In this document: positions 57,478-64,000 of the stretch, piece after piece
How the letters are laid out: each line of letters starts with the position of its first letter
Position numbering within the stretch: position 1 is the first letter of the stretch
Assembly (NCBI GenBank): GCA_033675265.1
Contig: JAUJYZ010001307.1
Location: forward strand, 310,001-374,000
Direction of reading: 5' to 3'
Source of the DNA: Actinostola sp. cb2023
Taxonomy: Eukaryota; Cnidaria; Anthozoa; Actiniaria; Actinostolidae
DNA: 64,000 nt
Made by a program: the position numbers and the translations under genes
The notes under the pieces: model-generated
Databases searched by the model: none
Told to the model about the DNA's origin: nothing
The model's input: only the letters and a program-made list of their open reading frames with translations

Positions 57478-59590
57478 ATTTCAACATCGTTTTTTAACGC
57501 CAGAATTTCAACAGATGAAAAATCTCTTTACGGGGATGTATAGTATTGTCAATGAAGTATCACTCACCGAAGTTTGGTTGAAATCAAAAACCTAGAAAGT
57601 GCTTGAATTTTGACCGGAATTTCCTTGCGAAAAGCACATTTTGCCTTATAAAATCTCCATTTCAACTTCTTTGACGAAACAAATTGCAGATTCTTGATGC
57701 CATTATCCTAAGCTTTCCAATGATATGCAGTTTGTTGGAAAAATCGAACATTATTTTTTTCGTTTTTTTTTTTTTTTTCGATCCATAAAAATCTTTGTGG
57801 GGACTTCTGAACAAAATCCCGTTTTTCTCCGCAAAGAAGAGCAAAATTCCAAATATTTTTAGCCACGGATTTACAGCTTTACATAAAGGTTCGAACGTGT
57901 TTAGAAATAGTTTAGAAAATCTTTTACAAAACAGAGATAAATGCAAAAAAAGCTCATTTGGGCTTCCTGTGGTAAACCCTTTGACCAGGCGTTCCTCGCT
58001 ATAACAACACAAGAACATACACATATTTCAACATCGTTTTTTAACGCCAGAATTTCAACAGATGAAAAATCTCTTTACGGGGATGTATAGTATTGTCAAT
58101 GAAGTATCACTCACCGAAGTTTGGTTGAAATCAAAAACCTAGAAAGTGCTTGAATTTTGACCAGAAGTTCCTTGCGAAAAGCACATTTTGCCTTATAAAA
58201 TCTCCATTTCAACTTCTTTGACGAAACAAATTGCAGATTCTTGATGCCATTATCCTAAGCTTTCCAATGATATGCAGTTTGTTGGAAAAATCGAACATTA
58301 TTTTTTTCGATCCATAAAAATCTTTGTGGGGACTTCTGAACAAAATCCCGTTTTTCTCCGCAAAGAAGAGCAAAATTCCAAATATTTTTAGCCACGGATT
58401 TACAGCTTTACATAAAGGTTCGAACGTGTTTAGAAATAGTTTAGAAAATCTTTTACAAAACAGAGATAAATGCAAAAAAAGCTCATTTGGGCTTCCTGTG
58501 GTAAACCCTTTGACCAGGCGTTCCTCGCTATAACAACACAAGAACATACACATATTTCAACATCGTTTTTTAACGCCAGAATTTCAACAGATGAAAAATC
58601 TCTTTACGGGGATGTATAGTATTGTCAATGAAGTATCACTCACCGAAGTTTGGTTGAAATCAAAAACCTAGAAAGTGCTTGAATTTTGACCGGCAGTTCC
58701 TTGCGAAAAGCACATTTTGCCTTATAAAATCTCCATTTCAACTTATTTGACGAAACAAATTGCAGAGTCTTGATGCCATTATCCTAAGCTTTCCAATGAT
58801 ATGCAGTTTGTTGGAAAAATCGAACATTATTTTTTTCGATCCATTTTCGGCACCGGAAAAAAATATTTGTGGGGACTTCTGAACAAAATCCCGTTTTTCT
58901 CCGCAACGAAGAGCAAAATTCCAAATATTTTTAGCCACGGATTTACAGCTTTACATAAAGGTTCTAACGTGTTTAGAAATAGTTTAGAAAATCTTTTACA
59001 AAACAGAGATAAATGCAAAAAAAGCTCATTTGGTAAACCCTTTGACCAGGCGTTCGTCGCTATAACAACACAAGAACATACACATATTTCAACATCGTTT
59101 TTTAACGCCAGAATTTCAACAGATGAAAAATCTCTTTACGGGGCTGTATAGTATTGTCAATGAAGTATCACTCACCGAAGTTTGGTTGAAATCAAAAACC
59201 TAGAAAGTGCTTGAATTTTGACCGGCAGTTCCTTGCGAAAAGCACATTTTGCCTTATAAAATCTCCATTTCAACTTATTTGACGAAACAAATTGCAGAGT
59301 CTTGATGCCATTATCCTAAGCTTTCCAATGATATGCAGTTTGTTGGAAAAATCGAACATTATTTTTTTCGATCCATTTTCGGCACCGGAAAAAAATCTTT
59401 GTGGGGACTTCTGAACAAAATCCCGTTTTTCTCCGCAAAGAAGAGCAAAATTCCAAATATTTTTAGCCACCGATTTACAGCTTTACATAAAGGTTCGAAC
59501 GTGTTTAGAAATAGTTTAGAAAAACTTTTACAGAACAGAGATAAATGCAAAAAAAGCTCATTTGGGCTTCCTGTGGTAGAAATACACAGG
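57478..59590. repeat. Four near-identical tandem copies of a 529-547 bp unit
   Basis: Units begin atttcaacatcgttttttaa at 57478, 58025, 58554 and 59086. Differences are few: a poly-T expansion near 57758-57778 in unit 1, about 19 extra bases (attttcggcaccggaaaa region) in units 3 and 4, and loss of the gggcttcctgtg motif at the end of unit 3. The minus-strand open frames repeat with the units and are not treated as genes. Confidence 0.9.
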
Positions 59591-59769
59591 GATCCCGCAA
59601 TTTCCATTTTCCCACAAGTTTCGCACACTTTTTAACTCGAGTTTTTTCCATGAAAGAACACGAAATTTAAACTTCTAGTTGCATATTCATGTAGAGCATA
59701 GTTAAAGCTTTTAGAATATAATAGTTTTGTTTCGTAAGAAATACGTTTTACTTTTGATGAAAAACGCAG

Positions 59770-60267
59770 TTCTACTACAGGAAGCCCAAATGAGCTTTTT
59801 TTGCATTTTTCGGCATCTTTGTAAACATTTTTCAAAACTACTTCAAAGCACATGCGAAACTTTACATAGAGCTTTTAAAAATGTCTGGCTGAAATTATTT
59901 CGAATTGTGTTCTTCTTTGCAGAGAAAAACGGGAATTTGATCAGAAGTAAAAACATTTTTTTTTCCCAGTTTAAAAATGGGTCGAAATAAATAACTTTCG
60001 ATTTTTCCAACAAACTGCATATCGTTGGAAAGCTTAGCATAATCGCAGCAAGAATCTGCAATTTGTTTCGTCAATGAAGTTGAAATGGAGATTTTATAAG
60101 GCAAAATGTGCTTTTCGGCAGGAAATTCCGGTCAAAATTCAAGCACTTTCTAGGATTTTGATTTCAACCAAACTTCGGTGAATGATACTTCATTGACAAT
60201 ACTATACAGCCCCGTAAAGAGATTTTTCATCTGTTGAAATTCTGGCGTTAAAAAACGATGATGAAAT
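59770..60267. repeat. Inverted, diverged copy of the array unit
   Basis: Runs from caggaagcccaaatgagctt to the complement of the unit start (gttaaaaaacgatgatgaaa). It is more diverged than units 1-4 and closes the array as a large foldback next to GATD3. Confidence 0.85.
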
Positions 60268-60392
60268 GTGTCCTTTCTTGATCACACTTTGACTGAAAAT
60301 AGTGAGAAGAGAGGGTCCTGGGGACGAGGTTGGAAAATGTCCGCTGGCCTCGAATATTCATCTCTGGGTTTCCTGTGTTTTCTGGATTTGCA

Positions 60393-63300
60393 ATGTTTTC
60401 TGTTTTTGGAAAGATTTTATCGACTAGGGGATTATATAGAGCTTTTAGTACCAGCATGCACTCAAGAGCTTCAGTTGCAGTGGTAAGCTTGTAGTGTTGT
60501 ATAAAAGTGTACAATGTACAGTACTTCTCATAATAGCGTTCTCTGAGCAACAAATTAAGCTCGTTGCTTCCTAATTTTCTCTCACCAGAAGTCTAGAAGA
60601 GCTAGATTGAACAGTCACATGTTTGATATGAATGCGTGGTTTTGTTTTAGGTTCTGTCAGGAAGTGGAGTGTTTGATGGCTCTGAAGTACATGAAGCTTC
60701 AGCGTAAGTCTTCATCAGTTTATAATATATATTCATTCATTCTTTCTTTCTTTCATTCATTTTAAGCTTATATTCATTCATTTATTTATTCATTCCTTCA
60801 TTTATTCCTTCATTTATTCATTCATTCATTTATTCATTCATTCCTTTATTTAGTTATTTATTCATTCATTTATTCATTCATTTATTCATTCATTCATTCA
60901 TTCCTTTATTTAGTTATTTATTCATTCACTTAATTATTTATTTATTTCATTTTCTCTTTTACTTATCTTTTTCCTGTCTGTTCTTGTCTTATGCTTGCGC
61001 ACCGTAAGTTACATGTTTCTTTCTTCTTTTGTTTGATTCTTCCTCGCGTGCTTTGTGTTTGCTCACACATCCCGTTAGTATGTTCAACGTTGTAATGACG
61101 CCCACATACACATTGTAACCCTGAAGATGAGCGCGTAGCTCGAAAGCTCGGTTTATTTCAAAAATAAATTCAAGGTCGATGAAACAAGCATTTACTTATT
61201 ATGAATTACAACACGACCTACAAACAACTATTGGAGTTTCCTATTTATATTGATATAGTTTTGTTTACAGTCATTTGCAAAAATCCTGGCCACTATGAAA
61301 TATCAATATATCAGGGTGCATTGTGGGTAATTAAATAATCGAAAATTCCCCTTAAAGCAGGTTAACGCCAGCAAAGTTGGTAGAAATATTTAGTTTAATG
61401 TTTATTTAATTTAGTCTTACGTTTGTTGTTTGTAAATTTTGCTTCATTTAATAAGTTAGGGAACTCAAAATAGTATTATTTAATGACCCATAATGCACCC
61501 GATATATTGATATATTGATATAACGTAGCGGCCAGAATTTTTGCAAATGACTGTATAAAGATTTGTGGTACTGGTCTGTAATGATGCCGATTATGATAAT
61601 GCATGATGACGATGACAATGACAATGATGATGTTGGTGGTGATGCTCAGCTGATGCATCATGGTGGCGATGATGCTGATGATAATGATATTGATGCATGA
61701 GAATGATGTCGATGATGATGATTATATCAATAGTGGTGGTGGTCAATGTGTCTGAATTGATGAGAGGGAAATGATGTCTTTCAACTCTTCCCATTCTAGC
61801 ATTTTAGTTCACCTTAGCCGTGCAGGTGCAAATGTCAGTATCTATGCTCCAGATATCCCACAAATGCATGTCATCAACCATGCTAAGGGAGAGGTGGCTG
61901 AAGAAACAAGGTAATCACCTCTAGGGTAGTGTAGGGATAATCACCACAGGAAGCCCAAAATTCACTTCAGTTCCAACTATCTGACATTTGTTTAATACCA
62001 TATTTCCTCGATTAAGCGCCCCCTCCCCTCCCCCAAGAAATATGGTACAGTGAGAGATTACAGAATATGGCATACAACTTGCGTTTTATTACAAAGTTAC
62101 GGCATGTTCCTATATGTACTTACCATATTGAAGTTATGTGTCCAAGTTCAAATCACGTTTTTATATTAAGCGCCCCCCCCCCCCCCCCCCCTTGATTAAG
62201 CACCCACCCTCGTTTACGCTCCCCCTTGGCCACAAAATTTGAAATAAGCGCCCAGGGTGCTTAATCGAGGAAATACGGTATCCTTTTCTCTTTTAGAAAT
62301 GTTCTGAGTGAGTCTGCAAGAATTGCCAGAGGGAAAATTGAAGCTTTAGATAAACTGAATGTCTCTTCCCATGATGCACTATTTTTCCCAGGAGGATTTG
62401 GTGCAGCTAAAAACTTGTAAGTTTAGAACCATGTTGAACCTAGCTCTACATGTGTGGGGCTAGAGCGTTGCGTGGCGACACTAAACATGGCTGCAAGGGA
62501 GACTAAGTACCCCATTCACACCAAGGCTTAAACATGGTTTAAGGTGGTTTAACTAAACAGGTTTAGAAAATTATCTTCAGATGTCATGAAACTTTTGGCA
62601 CAAAACTGCTGGTAACTGTCCTTTGTGTTGCATAGTATAAATACCAGATAGTTTAATTCTTGTGAAATTAAATGCCCTCGATTTAGAGAAGCGAGAATAA
62701 ACGTAGTTTAACTATTAAGACATTATTCATCAATGAATCATTTCAATATCTGCCATCTGTATAACATTTAGCAAACATCATTATTGTTCTCATTTATTAT
62801 AAAATAATATATAACAGTCACACTGTCTGATTGGCAAATGGATGTGTCTATGAGCTCACATGCAGCACGTATGCGCAGATATTCAAACTATTTTGTAACA
62901 AAGAAAATTGCAAATCATAATTTATAAAAGATATAGAAAACTTGTCTGCTGTTGTCTGTGCAGTTATAGAGCATGCAGGGACTGATCAGAACACCTGAGA
63001 AGTGTCAAGAAGCATTCCGCTATGCATTGTGCTTCTCCTAACACTTCTCTTGTGTTCTAATCAGTCCCTGCATGCTCTAAACTGCACAGAGCATGCGCAT
63101 GCATTTTCTATTTCTTCAATATTAAAAACAGTCATTTTTAAAATATATATTCTCTAATAATATTTTATTACAATCAAGGTCTACCTTTGCCACAGAGGGT
63201 GCAGATTGTAAGGTAAATGAGCAGGTTCAAAAAGTCATCCAGGACTTCCATGACAACAGTAAACCTATTGGGTAAGTTGAAAAGCACTAATAATGGACTT

Positions 63301-64000
63301 TGATTTAACCACAACTGTGTTCTTAATATTGCAAGATGTGTTTTCTCTTGTCAGGTTATGTTGTATAGCACCAGTATTAGCTGCAAAGGTGAGACGATCA
63401 ACAATAAAAAAATATTATTATTTATTATTATTAAGGGCCCCATACAAGCAGTGTAATTTAACTTGTGAATATCGAAATTCTCCTTTGGAATTCAAGGAAC
63501 ATGAAGCAGAATTTAGTTTTTCATCACAGATCACTTATGTGAAAGAGTGTTTTCTTGCTAAGCCAGAGCTTACTGTGATTCAAGTGTCACCACATTTGAT
63601 GTATTAATTGTCTTGACAATGACACAGTAGAATGATTAACCATGGCAGAAGCAGATTGACTGATTCACCCTTTTGAGTGACCAGTTGCACTGTAATGCAA
63701 TGTCTTACATCTTAGAAGTCTAGAACTTGCAAGTCTTTACTCGGGGACCGCAGAGACTACTTCTAGCCAAAAAGGTTGTCACAATATGTTGTTGTCTGAT
63801 ATATACTACTAAGTCGACTAGTATACCCCACACACCCCACACTTTCAAGGGTTCTTCGTGGTCCCTGTTACTCAATATACCTTTGATGTTAGGTGATACA
63901 GGGCTGTGAAGTTACAGTTGGTCAAGACAAGGATGATGGCTCTGGCAAGTGGCCATATGCTGGAACCGCTGAGAGTATCCAGAAAATGAATGCTAAGCAT
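60393..64000 (+). CDS. GATD3: GATD3/ES1 mitochondrial glutamine amidotransferase-like protein, 3' incomplete
   Basis: DJ-1/PfpI-type class I GATase-like protein, relative of bacterial ElbB and the vertebrate mitochondrial ES1 protein; ElbB has glyoxalase activity. Exons in the window: 60393-60482, 60651-60703, 61800-61910, 62297-62416, 63179-63271, 63355-63388 and 63902 onward; the coding sequence runs off the window. The start at 60393 gives an Arg/Ser-rich amphipathic presequence ([20 protein letters not shown]) before the conserved [20 protein letters not shown]. Further signatures are [34 protein letters not shown] (with the nucleophile-elbow Cys of the family) and [11 protein letters not shown]. 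All junctions keep phase. About 50-60 C-terminal residues are missing. Confidence 0.93.
60735..60960. repeat. ATTC/ATTT microsatellite (GATD3 intron 2)
   Basis: Interrupted runs of attc and attt tetranucleotides over about 220 bp. Confidence 0.85.
61268..61553. mobile_element. Tc1/mariner-like MITE with TA flanks (GATD3 intron 2)
   Basis: CAGTCATTTGCAAAAATCCTG at the left (first 20 bases shown as CAGTCATTTGCAAAAATCCT) and its inverse at the right. TA lies outside both ends (61266-61267, 61554-61555). Inner arms share gatatattgatat-like and tgcattatgggt-like blocks. Confidence 0.8.
61590..61745. repeat. GAT-rich trinucleotide repeat (GATD3 intron 2)
   Basis: gatgat, gacaat and ggtggt runs. 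His-rich minus-strand frames here are artefacts. Confidence 0.75.
61998..62281. mobile_element. TIR element with GCGCCC repeats (GATD3 intron 3)
   Basis: Left end taccatatttcctcgattaa and right end cgaggaaatacggta are inverted repeats. The interior has several ttaagcgcccc blocks and a poly-C run of about 22 (62168-62189). Confidence 0.65.
62957..63088. mobile_element. 132-bp foldback MITE (GATD3 intron 4)
   Basis: TGTGCAGTTATAGAGCATGC at the left and the inverse at the right, with arms about 50 bp (one base difference in TTATAGA/TTTAGA). Non-coding. Confidence 0.75.

Noticed and set aside
57662..59628. Recurrent minus-strand frames of 66-120 codons (SNELFLHLSLFCKRFSKLF type)
   Set aside because: They repeat only because the DNA unit repeats; units with indels break them, and the inverted copy does not preserve them.

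Overview
This is a eukaryotic nuclear window from an invertebrate animal, most plausibly an anthozoan cnidarian (coral or anemone type). The grounds are GT-AG introns, one AT-AC intron, compact animal genes with vertebrate-like proteins, AT-rich introns and a very high density of small foldback DNA transposons. The species call is inference; no database was searched. Gene models were built by hand: every junction below keeps reading phase and was chosen by matching recalled family proteins.

Layout. CDC23/APC8 (+, 1176-8134, 14 exons). A nested transposon block (8343-11392). A single-exon AT-hook protein (+, 11843-12247). FAM184 coiled-coil protein (-, 13792-26736, 13 exons). Dynein-2 intermediate chain DYNC2I2/WDR34 (+, 27016-38309, 17 exons), which diverges from FAM184 across a 279-bp shared promoter with an X-box-like site. 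An almost intact Ty3/Gypsy LTR retrotransposon with identical LTRs sits inside DYNC2I2 intron 5 (28077-32502, minus strand). SNRNP27 (-, 39988-43232, 10 exons). A candidate new three-exon gene for a 95-residue Lys-rich protein (+, 43813-46506). About 4 kb with no recognisable gene (46.5-50.7 kb). A 2-kb, 37-bp minisatellite (50.74-52.77 kb). A short SAM-domain gene (+, 55294-55726). A roughly 540-bp satellite-like array (56.2-60.27 kb). GATD3/ES1 mitochondrial protein (+, 60393 to the window end, 3' incomplete).

The genes are unrelated housekeeping and ciliary functions: cell-cycle ubiquitin ligase, chromatin, cilium motor, spliceosome and mitochondrial glyoxalase-like. There is no operon logic. 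The only regulatory coupling the sequence suggests is the FAM184/DYNC2I2 bidirectional promoter.

The most unusual content is an AT-AC U12-type intron in DYNC2I2, the unrecognised small gene with a duplicated first-exon region, TTAA-flanked nested elements in FAM184 introns, hAT-like elements repeatedly using one 8-bp target, and the graded 540-bp array ending in an inverted copy.
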